56,646 nucleotides of DNA from an uncultured Eubacteriales bacterium (GTDB lineage Bacteria; Bacillota; Clostridia; Oscillospirales; CAG-272). The stretch covers positions 1 to 56,646 of the forward strand of contig CAKRZR010000014.1 of the NCBI GenBank assembly GCA_934433485.1, read 5' to 3'. Numbering within the stretch: the stretch's first letter is position 1; each line of letters opens with the position of its first letter. The notes beneath the pieces were generated by a model. It made no database searches. It was not told the origin of the DNA and saw only the letters and a program-made list of their open reading frames with translations. Made by a program: the position numbers and the translations under genes. Of this stretch, positions 1 through 8,121 are shown one piece after another.

Positions 1-1296
1 ATCTCGCCGCAAACCCGCATGAATACTGGATTTTTGCTGTTTGCGCTTCACCTTCCCGAACGACGTATGTTCAATGAATGGTACGCCAAGGACACAAGCA
101 GAAAAGTCAAGACCGCACTGCATGCCAAGTTTGCCACAGGGCAAAAAATCTGTACATATGCGCCGCTTGGGTACAAAAAGCACCCTGAGCTGCGGAACAA
201 ACTGATTGTCGACGAGGAAACCCGGTGGATCATCGAAAAAATCTTTGACCTTGCAGCTCACGGTGCAGGATCCGCGAAAATCACCAAGACACTGGTACGT
301 GAAAAGGTGCCCACAGCCGGTTGGCTGAATTACCAACGGTACGGAACCTTCGCCCACATCTACGCGGAAGCACCCGCGGATAAGGCATACGCCTGGACGA
401 TTACGCAGGTAAAAAGTATGCTCCGGGATGAAACTTACATCGGAAACAGCGTCCACAACAAGCAGACGAATATCTCCTACAAGAACAAGAAAAAGATTCG
501 TAAGCCCAAAGAGGAATGGTTCCGTGTGGAGAACACCCATGAGGGGATTATCTCCAAGGAGGTATTTGAGCTAGTCCAGGAACAAATCGCCCACCGACGC
601 CGACAGATGAAGGATGCCACCACACAGATTTTTGCGGGTCTTTTGCAATGCTCCGACTGTGGTTGGCGAATGAGCTTTGGTACGAACAGGCATACTAAGA
701 AGCCATATAGCTATTTCAACTGCACGCGGTACCGGCAGTGGGGAAAGGATGGCGCACCATGCACTTCCCACTACATCCGATATGATACGCTGTATGAATA
801 TGTCCTGAGCCGCATCCAATACTGGTCTGAGCAAGTCGAACTTGGTGAGGACATACTACTGAAACGTCTTGCGAATACCGGAGACAGGGAGCGCGTCAGC
901 AGTCAGAAAAAGCAGGCTGCTGAGCTGACCAAAGCTGAAAAACGAAAAGCAGAAGTGGATCGTCTGTTCACGAAGATGTATGAAGACTGGTCATCCGGAA
1001 GGATAACAGAGTACAACTTCAATATGCTCTCCCAAAAGTATCAGGAGGAACAGACAGAACTGGATAGTAGAATCGTGCAGCTGAAGGCAAGTCTCGCACA
1101 GGTCAGGCAGAGCGAATCAGATGCGGAGAAGTGGGTGGAGCTCATCAAAAAGTATGCGCATCCCACAGAACTGACCGCGGAGCTTCTGAATACGCTGATT
1201 GAAAAGATTGTTATTCACGAACCTCAAAAGGATGAAAGCGGCGAAAGAATTCAGAAAATCGAAATCTACTACCGCTTTATCGGAATTATAGAGTAG
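1..1296 (+). CDS. Large serine recombinase, C-terminal part (5' partial)
   Basis: The frame is open to the left window edge, so the true start lies outside; the first ATG inside the window is at base 19. The visible 425 residues hold the DNA-binding parts of a large serine recombinase: the NEWYAKDTSRK junction motif (about residues 19-29), a recombinase domain (about 40-150), a zinc-ribbon with paired cysteines (CSDC at about 211-214, then two more downstream) and a long charged coiled coil (about 285-370). The N-terminal resolvase catalytic domain with the serine nucleophile is not visible. Such proteins excise and integrate transposons or prophages through site-specific strand exchange. Bases 47-64 in another frame read FTFPND, which fits the family better than the in-frame residues and suggests a frameshift just before the junction motif. 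A truncated regulator follows immediately, as expected at an insertion end. Confidence 0.85.
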   Translation: MSPQTRMNTGFLLFALHLPERRMFNEWYAKDTSRKVKTALHAKFATGQKICTYAPLGYKKHPELRNKLIVDEETRWIIEKIFDLAAHGAGSAKITKTLVREKVPTAGWLNYQRYGTFAHIYAEAPADKAYAWTITQVKSMLRDETYIGNSVHNKQTNISYKNKKKIRKPKEEWFRVENTHEGIISKEVFELVQEQIAHRRRQMKDATTQIFAGLLQCSDCGWRMSFGTNRHTKKPYSYFNCTRYRQWGKDGAPCTSHYIRYDTLYEYVLSRIQYWSEQVELGEDILLKRLANTGDRERVSSQKKQAAELTKAEKRKAEVDRLFTKMYEDWSSGRITEYNFNMLSQKYQEEQTELDSRIVQLKASLAQVRQSESDAEKWVELIKKYAHPTELTAELLNTLIEKIVIHEPQKDESGERIQKIEIYYRFIGIIE

Positions 1297-1309
1297 TTTT
1301 CATGTTGCT

Positions 1310-1444
1310 TTAACTGTGGGAATTGTCGGTTTCCCATTTTGAAACGGCTTGAAACGAAATGCCAAGCGCACCAGCCAGCTCTTCCTGTGTAACGCCGCGC
1401 GCTTTGCGCAGTTCGCGGATTTTCTTACCGAGAGAGAGTTCCAT
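1310..1444 (-). pseudogene. XRE-family HTH regulator, 3'-truncated remnant
   Basis: The reading frame encodes a Cro/C1-type helix-turn-helix: LGKKIRELRKARG, then TQEELAGALGIS and the recognition helix FQAVSKWET. It stops four residues later at a TAA, where intact family members continue with a dimerisation tail. The start is the ATG at 1444, because AGGAG lies eight bases upstream of it; the ATG at 1450 would be only two bases from the same site. A good promoter sits upstream (1495-1523). The loss of similarity coincides with the end of the recombinase gene, so the simplest reading is that a recombinase-bearing element inserted into and cut this gene. Whether the 44-residue peptide still binds DNA is unknown. 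Confidence 0.7.
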
Positions 1445-1494
1445 ATTCATCACTCCTGTGTTTTGAATTTTTAAGAAGCGCTTCGTACGACTAT

Positions 1495-1523
1495 AGTATA
1501 CCACGTGCGGCTCCATAGTGCAA
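1495..1523 (-). promoter_or_regulatory. Sigma-A promoter of the XRE remnant
   Basis: On the minus strand, TTGCAC (1523-1518), a 17-base spacer and TATACT (1500-1495) precede the XRE start by about 50 bases. Nothing else is visible between here and the terminator at 1602. Confidence 0.7.
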
Positions 1524-1601
1524 TAACCGCGTTTTTGACGGCAATTCGATTGGCAGTTGAATCCGCGTTTTTGTTAGAAGCTCGCGTCGGAGTCAAAGTA
1601 C

Positions 1602-1631
1602 AAAAAGGACATGCCGTTTTCGTGCATGTCC
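1602..1631 (-). terminator. Intrinsic terminator of the ThuA/Gfo pair
   Basis: On the minus strand GGACATGC (1631-1624) pairs with GCATGTCC (1614-1607) and is followed by five T. It lies directly after the ThuA-like gene that ends at 1644. Confidence 0.85.
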
Positions 1632-1643
1632 CTCTTACATTCA

Positions 1644-2375
1644 TTATTTTGCCTCGGCGATTTCCTCTACCGTTTTCGGAACCCAGCCATACTGATACGG
1701 TTCCTCGCGCTTCGGTGTGTACGCCCAGTTTGCCGCGTTGATAAGCAGCTTCTGTACCTGCGGATTGTGGTAGGTCGGGCAGGTTTCGTGTCCCGGACGG
1801 AAGTAGAAGATCTTGCCTCTGCCTCTTTTGAACGTGCAGCCGCTGCGGAACACTTCCCCGCCGCTGAACCAGCTGATGAGCACCAGTTCATCCGGAGCCG
1901 GGATCAGGAAGTGTTCACCATAGGTTTCCTCGTGCGGCAGGTCGATCTTTTCGCCCAGTCCCTGTACGATCGGGTGGCTCTGGTCGATGACCCACAGGAT
2001 CTCACGGTCGCCGGACTCACGCCATTTCAGCGCGTCGGAGTTGGTGCCGCAAAGCTTGCGGAAAATCTTGGATGCGTGACCGGAGTGGAGAACGATCAAC
2101 CCCATACCGTCCAAAACGCGACGGTATACCTTTTCCACCACTTCATCCGGTACCTCACCGTGCGCCATGTGTCCCCACCAGAACAGCACATCGGTGGCAT
2201 TGAGCACCTCGTCGGTCAGACCCGCTTCCGGCATATCGAGCGTCGCCGTCATCGTGTCAAAGCCGGCTTCGGTCAGGAATTTCGCGATGCAGGCGTGAAT
2301 CCCTTCCGGATAGATGGCTCGGACCGTCTCGTCCATCTTTTCGTGTCTGAACTCATTCCAAACTGTGATTTTCAT
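1644..2375 (-). CDS. ThuA-like domain protein (glutamine amidotransferase fold)
   Basis: The 243-residue protein matches the ThuA (trehalose-utilisation) family, a class I amidotransferase-like fold without the usual catalytic cysteine. It shows the family's DVLFWWGH stretch, GLIVLHSGHASK, the EETYGEHF segment and RGKIFYFRPGHE near the end. ThuA proteins act together with Gfo/Idh/MocA dehydrogenases on 3-keto sugar derivatives in the Rhizobium thuAB system; the true substrate here is unknown. The start is supported by AAAGGAG seven bases before the ATG. It lies 54 bases downstream of a Gfo/Idh gene and shares its promoter. A second ThuA gene at 28370-29092 is likewise paired with a Gfo/Idh gene. 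Confidence 0.88.
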   Translation of the reverse strand: MKITVWNEFRHEKMDETVRAIYPEGIHACIAKFLTEAGFDTMTATLDMPEAGLTDEVLNATDVLFWWGHMAHGEVPDEVVEKVYRRVLDGMGLIVLHSGHASKIFRKLCGTNSDALKWRESGDREILWVIDQSHPIVQGLGEKIDLPHEETYGEHFLIPAPDELVLISWFSGGEVFRSGCTFKRGRGKIFYFRPGHETCPTYHNPQVQKLLINAANWAYTPKREEPYQYGWVPKTVEEIAEAK

Positions 2376-2429
2376 AGAATATCTCCTTTGCAGATATGGA
2401 TTTTATCGAATGGAATCATCCATTTTTCA

Positions 2430-3488
2430 TTAAAGTCTTACCCAGTTTCCCGTTTTCGCGGACAATAGAATCGCATCCAGCACATGGGCGTTGCTGTCCC
2501 CGTCCGTGATCCATGCGTTTTCTCCGTCGTCTTTACCGGAGAGCAGATCCGCAAACGCCTGCATCTGCGAAACGCGGTACTTTTCCGGAATCTCCTGGTC
2601 CACATACGCGCCGCCTGTGGAAGCATCCGCCATGGCAAGCTCGTCTACGCCGGGGATCCTGTCGAGGTGGTACACCAGACCGCCGTGCTCACAATAGATT
2701 TCCATACGCTGATAATTGCCGCGTCCGTAAGCGAACCGGGAAATCTGGAAGGAAGCGGAAATGCCGCCTGTCATCTTGCAGAGCATGTTGGAAAAGTCGT
2801 CTACATCGACCCTTCCGTAGCCGGAGCCGTCCGGCAGCCGTCTTTCCTTGACAATGGTATCGAGATGTGCCGTGACCGCCTCGTAGCGCGCGCCTGTAAC
2901 AAAGGACACAAGATCAAGTCCGTGACAGCCGAGGTCGCCCAGCGCGCCGGACGCCGCGTCGGAACGGACAAATCGCCACACAAGCGGGCAGTTCTTTTCC
3001 GCCAGTCCCCACGCCTGATAATACTGCATATTGACGTGGTGCACACGACCAAGCTTGCCGGACAGAACGATGTCCCGTGCCATCCGCGCCGCCGCTTTGT
3101 ACCGATAGCTGAAATACACCATGCTCTGTAGTCCGGCTTTCTTTGTCGCCGCAGTCAGAATATCCGCTTCCTCCGCGGTCATGGTGATCGGTTTTTCCAC
3201 GCCGTACGGTTTTCCTGCCGCGACCGCTGCCATAGCTATCGCGAAGTGGGAAATATTCGGTGTTGAGATGTCAACGGCGTCCACGTCCGGGCATGCGATA
3301 AGGTCATGATAATCTGTAAACCGATGCGCTTCATCTATGCCGTATTGTTCGCCGCGCTGACGCAGTCTTTCCGGATCCGCGTCGCAGATGGCTGTAAGAA
3401 TCAGATCCGGCGATGCCTGGATACCGGGGATATGTACGCCCGTGGAAATATTGCCGAGTCCGATAGAGCCGATACGAATTTTTGCCAT
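2430..3488 (-). CDS. Gfo/Idh/MocA-family NAD(P)-dependent oxidoreductase
   Basis: The protein of about 352 residues begins with a Rossmann nucleotide-binding segment (KIRIGSIGLGNIS), has the DAVDISTPN strand and the family's EKP motif (GVEKPITMTAEEA), and a C-terminal substrate domain with DLGCHGLDL carrying the usual catalytic-region histidine. These enzymes oxidise or reduce sugars, inositols and amino-sugar derivatives. The ATG at 3488 is chosen over an upstream in-frame codon because AAGGAG lies ten bases before it. It is transcribed ahead of the ThuA gene, so the pair likely works on one sugar derivative. Substrate specificity cannot be read from the sequence. Confidence 0.9.
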   Translation of the reverse strand: MAKIRIGSIGLGNISTGVHIPGIQASPDLILTAICDADPERLRQRGEQYGIDEAHRFTDYHDLIACPDVDAVDISTPNISHFAIAMAAVAAGKPYGVEKPITMTAEEADILTAATKKAGLQSMVYFSYRYKAAARMARDIVLSGKLGRVHHVNMQYYQAWGLAEKNCPLVWRFVRSDAASGALGDLGCHGLDLVSFVTGARYEAVTAHLDTIVKERRLPDGSGYGRVDVDDFSNMLCKMTGGISASFQISRFAYGRGNYQRMEIYCEHGGLVYHLDRIPGVDELAMADASTGGAYVDQEIPEKYRVSQMQAFADLLSGKDDGENAWITDGDSNAHVLDAILLSAKTGNWVRL

Positions 3489-3562
3489 AGCGGGTACGCT
3501 CCTTTTCCGATTTCGTCGGGAAAAACGCAATATGTATGCTGCACACACCCGACGGATAGCTT

Positions 3563-3591
3563 ATTGTACCATATCTTTCCGGAAATTTCAA
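3563..3591 (-). promoter_or_regulatory. Sigma-A promoter of the gfo-thuA pair
   Basis: On the minus strand TTGAAA (3591-3586), a 17-base spacer and TACAAT (3568-3563). The -35 box overlaps the stop codon of the upstream ABC exporter gene, so the two units abut. Confidence 0.75.
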
Positions 3592-5405
3592 CCGTCATAT
3601 TGGGAATTGTGCAAAGAAAAATAAAATCCTCTCTTCTCCATCAACGCGTCGTGGGTGCCGGATTCGATCACTCTGCCGTCCCGCAGCACGAGGATGCAGT
3701 CCGCGTCCCGCACAGTGGACAGTCTGTGCGCGATGACAATGGACGTACGGTTCTGCATCAGGTGGTGCATGGCTTCCTGGATCCGCATTTCCGTCATGGA
3801 ATCGACATGCGAGGTCGCCTCGTCAAGGATCAGCACCGGCGCGTAGGAAACCATGGCGCGCGCGATGGTGAGCAGCTGCTTCTGTCCCTTGGAGATATTC
3901 ACGCCCTCATCGACTAGCGGCGTATCGTAGCCCTGCGGCAGACTGCGAATAAAGGAATCGATCCCCGCTGCGACGGCGGCAGACTCGATTTCCGCACGTG
4001 TGATCGGGTGCTCCGCTCCATAGGCAATATTCTCGGCAATCGTTCCGGAAAAGAGCCATGTGTCTTGCAAAACCATCGTAAACGACTGGCGCAGGGTCGC
4101 GCGAACCGCAGCTTTCGTGTCGTAGCCCTCCAGACGAATCACACCGGCATCGGGATCGTAAAAGCGCATGATGAGATTGATAATCGTGGTTTTCCCCGCA
4201 CCTGTCGGTCCGACAATGGCGACCGTTTTGCCGGGGGTAATATCGACAGACAGATCATGGATGACCGTTTTCGCCGGATCGTATCCGAAGCGAACTTTTT
4301 CTGTCTCCACATGTCCTTGTACCTGTACGCTATCGTTGCCAAAACACACCGCGTCCGGCAGATCCGCGTCTTCCTCAGGAGCGTCGAGAAGCCGAAAGAT
4401 CCGTTCCGCTGCGGCTGCGGCAGATTGCAGCTCGTTTACGATATTGGCAGTCTCGTTGATCGGTCCGGAAAACTTGCGGGAATAGAGCACAAACGAAGAC
4501 ACGTCACCGAGGTGAATCGCGCCTTTCATATAAAGCAGACAGCCAAACACGCTCACGAGGGTCAGGGAGATATTGTTGATGAGATTGACCGTCGGACCGA
4601 CCAGTGTACCGTGGTAATCCGCATTATAATACGCATCGGCGGCAATCTTGTTCTTTTCGGCAAACCTGCGGATCATCACCGGCTCTACGGAGTATGCGCG
4701 CACCGTTTTTTGTCCGCTCATCTGCTCCTCCGCATAGCCGTTTAGCTCTCCCAGCTTGCCGGAACGCGCCCGGAACAGCGGTCTGAACATGCCAGCCATT
4801 TTCCATGTGGTTACAATGGCGATCGGCACGGTAAAAGCGAAGATAAGGCACAGGCGCGGGGAAATCGACAGCATCATGATAAGGGAGCCCGTGACGGTGA
4901 TGATGCTGGAGCAAACCTGGATAAGATCCGTCGACAGCGTTCCGTTTAAGGTATCCACATCATAGGAAATGCGCGAGATGATATCGCCGGAGGGATGCTT
5001 ATCGAAATATTCCACGCGCATCCGCATGAGCTTATCAAAGATATCCGCGCGCATCCGACGAACAATTCCGCGCGACAGGTGGATCATGAGAATCTGCTGC
5101 GCGTAGCTGAGAATGGAGGACAGCACATACAGAAGCGCCATAAGCACACAGTAGTGGATCACAGTGTCAAAATCGACCGCCCCGACGCCAGGCTCCAGCG
5201 CGCTGATGGCGCGACCGGACAGCTTTGGTCCCTCCAGCGCGAGCAGGTTCGCGGCGACATTCAGTAAAAACGCGGCAAGGTAGCCGTACCAGACCTTTCC
5301 CATGTAGCGCCAAAGCCGGAGCAGCACACGGATTTTACGTCCGCCGGTCGGAAGATCCGCAGGGTTTGTCACTTTGACGCCCCCCGGCATTTTGAAGTTA
5401 TTCAA
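3588..5405 (-). CDS. ABC exporter half-transporter, catalytic-site subunit (heterodimer partner B)
   Basis: A type I exporter with an N-terminal six-helix membrane domain (about residues 30-330) and a C-terminal ATPase. Visible are Walker A GPTGAGKTT, a degenerate signature ISKGQ instead of LSGGQ, Walker B LILDEATS with the catalytic Glu, and the H-loop AHRLS. The partner encoded upstream has the opposite defects, so together they form one consensus and one degenerate ATP site, as in the BmrCD/LmrCD type of multidrug exporter. No ATG lies close to the ribosome binding site. GGAGG precedes a TTG at 5405 by eight bases, and that TTG overlaps the partner's stop codon, giving translational coupling; a GTG at 5414 and an ATG at about 5381 are alternatives. 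The transported substrate is unknown. Confidence 0.88.
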   Translation of the reverse strand: MNNFKMPGGVKVTNPADLPTGGRKIRVLLRLWRYMGKVWYGYLAAFLLNVAANLLALEGPKLSGRAISALEPGVGAVDFDTVIHYCVLMALLYVLSSILSYAQQILMIHLSRGIVRRMRADIFDKLMRMRVEYFDKHPSGDIISRISYDVDTLNGTLSTDLIQVCSSIITVTGSLIMMLSISPRLCLIFAFTVPIAIVTTWKMAGMFRPLFRARSGKLGELNGYAEEQMSGQKTVRAYSVEPVMIRRFAEKNKIAADAYYNADYHGTLVGPTVNLINNISLTLVSVFGCLLYMKGAIHLGDVSSFVLYSRKFSGPINETANIVNELQSAAAAAERIFRLLDAPEEDADLPDAVCFGNDSVQVQGHVETEKVRFGYDPAKTVIHDLSVDITPGKTVAIVGPTGAGKTTIINLIMRFYDPDAGVIRLEGYDTKAAVRATLRQSFTMVLQDTWLFSGTIAENIAYGAEHPITRAEIESAAVAAGIDSFIRSLPQGYDTPLVDEGVNISKGQKQLLTIARAMVSYAPVLILDEATSHVDSMTEMRIQEAMHHLMQNRTSIVIAHRLSTVRDADCILVLRDGRVIESGTHDALMEKRGFYFSLHNSQYDG

Positions 5406-7167
5406 GGAGTGCACCTCCCATCTGAGATTCGGCGATTTCGCGATAGAGCGGACAGGATTCCATCAGCGATTCGTGCGTACCGTCGCCTGTGACATGCCCG
5501 TCCTCCAGCACCAGGATCCGATCGGCGTGCCGTATGGAGCTGATCCGCTGTGCAATGATGACCGTCGTGCCGCTTTTGCCTGTTTTCCGCAGCGCCTCAT
5601 TCCGTTCCCGGATCGCTTTCCGCAGTCTCGCGTCGGTGGCGTAATCGAGCGCGCTGGAGCTGTCGTCCAGAATGAGAATCTCCGGCGGTCCTGCCAGCGC
5701 ACGGGACAGGATCACCCGCTGCTTCTGCCCGCCGGACAGGTTCGCGCCCTTGATCGTGAGAAAATGCCCGAAACCATCCTCCTTGTCATGGATAAAATCC
5801 GCCGCCTGCGCGATGTCTGCCGCCGCTGCACATTCTCCGTCGGCAAGTCCTCTGCCAAAATCAATGTTCGCACCAATGGTGTCCGCGAAAAGAAAATCGT
5901 TCTGGAATGCCACGCCAAACCTGCGGGAGATCGTTTCGCGATCCAGCGCGCGCACATCCACGCCATCCAGAAGGACTCTGCCGCCTGTCACGTCGTATTG
6001 ACGGATAAGCAGCGAAACGAGCGTGGATTTGCCCGATCCCGTAGGTCCGATGATACCGAGCGTCTCCCCCTCTCGCAGCGTGAACGAAACGTGCGACAGA
6101 TTGTCCTTTACACCGTTATAGGAAAAGGAAACATCCTCAAACGCAATCTTCGGCGGATTCTCCGGTACAGGGGTACGGTACGCGGGATCCGGCTGCATAT
6201 CCTCCGGTGCTTCCAGTACCTCGGCGATCCGATTGGCAGACGCGATACCCTTGGAGCCGACGATGAACATACGGGTAACCGACATCATGGCGTTGATGAT
6301 GATCGTGAAGTAAGACATCATGGCGATGATTCTGCCCGGCTCAGACGCGCCGCGGTTGACCCGATACGCGCCGACGAGGATCACAAGCACCAGTCCCAGG
6401 TTCAAAAACAGATTGATTAGCGGACTGGTCAGCGCCATTGTCCCCGCCGCCTTCTGCTCGCTCCGGTTGAGGTTCCGGTTCGCTGTTTCGAAGCGCGCTC
6501 TCTCTGTATCCTCCTTGTGCAGCGACTTGATGATCCGGATGCCCTGCGCGTTTTCACGTACGACACGGGTCATTTCGTCTCCCGCGAGCTGCTGTGCTGT
6601 ATAGAGCGGAATACCGCGCCGGGTGACAAGATATACGGTCACGCAGACAAACGGCAGAATGGCGATGAGCACCAGCGTGAGCATCGGCTCCATGGAAAAC
6701 GTGACGATCAAACCGCCGACGAGGAGCAGAGGCGCTCGTACGCCGAGCCGCTGGAACATATTGACCATCTGGTGGATATTGTAGGTATCGGAGGTCAGGC
6801 GGCTCTCCAGCGACGGAATGGTAAAGCAGTCGAGCTGTCGCGCGGAAAGATAGGAGATCCGTGTAAAGAGATCGTTGCGGATTTTTTCCACGGTATCTCT
6901 GGCAACACCGGCGGCGATCCGGTTGGCGTTTACGTTGCCGAGAATCGCTATTACCGCACAGACGAGCATCGCGCCGCCTAAGAGAAAGATCCACTTTTTC
7001 TCACCAAGCGGCACCACGTCGTCGATCATATACGCAAGGAGCATGGGGATGAACAGCTCCATGAGCGTACCGATAAATTTCACAGAGAAACCGCCGATCA
7101 TGCGTCGGATATATGGTTTTATGTACATGAGCAGATGTTTGATAACGATCGCCTCCCTACTACGCAA
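5398..7167 (-). CDS. ABC exporter half-transporter, degenerate-site subunit (heterodimer partner A)
   Basis: A 580-590 residue membrane-ATPase half-transporter. Walker A is GPTGSGKST and the signature is a perfect LSGGQ, but Walker B reads LILDDSSS (Asp in place of the catalytic Glu) and the H-loop is AQRIS (Gln in place of His). This is the noncanonical half of a heterodimeric exporter; its intact signature completes the working ATP site of the next gene. The start is odd: GGGAGG (7157-7152) lies eight bases before an in-frame ATC at 7143, exactly where homologues would begin with MIKHLLMYIKPY. The alternatives are a TTG at 7167 with a poor site or an ATG a few codons downstream with none. 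A strong promoter is at 7243-7271. Confidence 0.88.
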   Translation of the reverse strand: MRSREAIVIKHLLMYIKPYIRRMIGGFSVKFIGTLMELFIPMLLAYMIDDVVPLGEKKWIFLLGGAMLVCAVIAILGNVNANRIAAGVARDTVEKIRNDLFTRISYLSARQLDCFTIPSLESRLTSDTYNIHQMVNMFQRLGVRAPLLLVGGLIVTFSMEPMLTLVLIAILPFVCVTVYLVTRRGIPLYTAQQLAGDEMTRVVRENAQGIRIIKSLHKEDTERARFETANRNLNRSEQKAAGTMALTSPLINLFLNLGLVLVILVGAYRVNRGASEPGRIIAMMSYFTIIINAMMSVTRMFIVGSKGIASANRIAEVLEAPEDMQPDPAYRTPVPENPPKIAFEDVSFSYNGVKDNLSHVSFTLREGETLGIIGPTGSGKSTLVSLLIRQYDVTGGRVLLDGVDVRALDRETISRRFGVAFQNDFLFADTIGANIDFGRGLADGECAAAADIAQAADFIHDKEDGFGHFLTIKGANLSGGQKQRVILSRALAGPPEILILDDSSSALDYATDARLRKAIRERNEALRKTGKSGTTVIIAQRISSIRHADRILVLEDGHVTGDGTHESLMESCPLYREIAESQMGGALLE

Positions 7168-7242
7168 ACTTCCGCGGCAAAAGAAATCCCGTCGCAGCAG
7201 TCTCCGACAGGATCATTTTTAAAAAAGAATCACACATATTTA

Positions 7243-7271
7243 ATTATACCGGAGAAGCAGGTGAAAGTCAA
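7243..7271 (-). promoter_or_regulatory. Strong sigma-A promoter of the ABC exporter operon
   Basis: On the minus strand TTGACT (7271-7266), a 17-base spacer and TATAAT (7248-7243), about 100 bases before the first exporter gene. Confidence 0.85.
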
Positions 7272-7325
7272 GGGAAACGGGCGGATTTTTGTAAAGTTTC
7301 CCTTATAAAAAGGAGCTTTTGTATC

Positions 7326-7892
7326 TCACCGCCATGCTTCCGTCATCCAGCCATCCCATTTTTGCGGCAGTTCTGCCGGTTCTCCCTCCCGCAGACGCTT
7401 TACGTACCAGTCTACCGCCAGCCACCTGCCCATTTTGTAACCACAGCGATCCATATGGGATTCCGGCGTATACCCCATGCGCGCGTGGAATCGGCGGCTC
7501 GGTTCGTTTTCCGCGGTGATGATGGCGTATGCGTTATAATAGCCGCACCGACGCAGCAGCTCCTCAAGCTCTGTATAGAGCATGGCTCCGGTACCGTGAC
7601 CGCGGCAGTCTCTGTCTATATAAATGGACATATCCGCACTCCAGACGTACGCCATCCGTTCCGCCATCGGCGACGCGTATGCGTATCCGACGATTCTTTC
7701 GCTACCGCATGCATCGATATCCACAGCGGCGATCCACGGGTAACGGGCAGTTACAGCGGCAAACCGTGCGGCAAAATCGGCGCGCGACGGCACGGTATAC
7801 TCAAAGCTATAGGTGGTATCGATGATATAGGGCGCGTAAATCGCGAGGAACGACGGAATATCTGACGGCACGGCGGCACGGAGACGGATCAT
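7326..7892 (-). CDS. GNAT N-acetyltransferase, phosphinothricin acetyltransferase-like
   Basis: A 188-residue GNAT protein that begins IRLRAAVPSDIP and contains IYAPYIIDTTYSFE, IYIDRDCRGHGTGAML (the acetyl-CoA pyrophosphate-binding loop) and ENEPSRRFHARMGY, the order typical of the Pat/YncA group that acetylates small amines such as methionine sulfoximine or sulfone. The ATG at 7892 is chosen because GAGG lies six bases upstream; an upstream in-frame start adds 15 residues without family similarity. It is monocistronic with its own promoter and diverges from pfkA. The true substrate is unknown; a housekeeping detoxification role is more likely than herbicide resistance. Confidence 0.88.
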   Translation of the reverse strand: MIRLRAAVPSDIPSFLAIYAPYIIDTTYSFEYTVPSRADFAARFAAVTARYPWIAAVDIDACGSERIVGYAYASPMAERMAYVWSADMSIYIDRDCRGHGTGAMLYTELEELLRRCGYYNAYAIITAENEPSRRFHARMGYTPESHMDRCGYKMGRWLAVDWYVKRLREGEPAELPQKWDGWMTEAWR

Positions 7893-7927
7893 TGGGCACC
7901 TCAAGGAAAATAGAGTTTCTATGGGAA

Positions 7928-7956
7928 AGTATAGCACATCGCCGTAGATTTGGCAA
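7928..7956 (-). promoter_or_regulatory. Promoter of the GNAT gene
   Basis: On the minus strand TTGCCA (7956-7951), a 17-base spacer and TATACT (7933-7928). Confidence 0.7.
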
Positions 7957-8009
7957 GTGGGAAAAGGGAGAAAAATCAGGTATGCACCACGTAATTTCCG
8001 AAAAATCCC

Positions 8010-8038
8010 TTGATTTTTTCACGGTTTTGTATTACAAT
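8010..8038 (+). promoter_or_regulatory. Promoter of pfkA
   Basis: TTGATT (8010-8015), a 17-base spacer and TACAAT (8033-8038), about 80 bases before the pfkA start. Confidence 0.75.
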
Positions 8039-8121
8039 ATAGCCGATATGCAGAATGCAGCATTATTTTGCGCGGGATCGGCACCACACCAGTGGCAAAA
8101 ATCCCGGAAAGGATAAGAATT

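Noticed and set aside
7295..7320. AAAAGGAGCTTTT as a terminator after the GNAT gene
   Set aside because: The stem would be only five base pairs with a three-base loop and no clear T-run; too weak to call.
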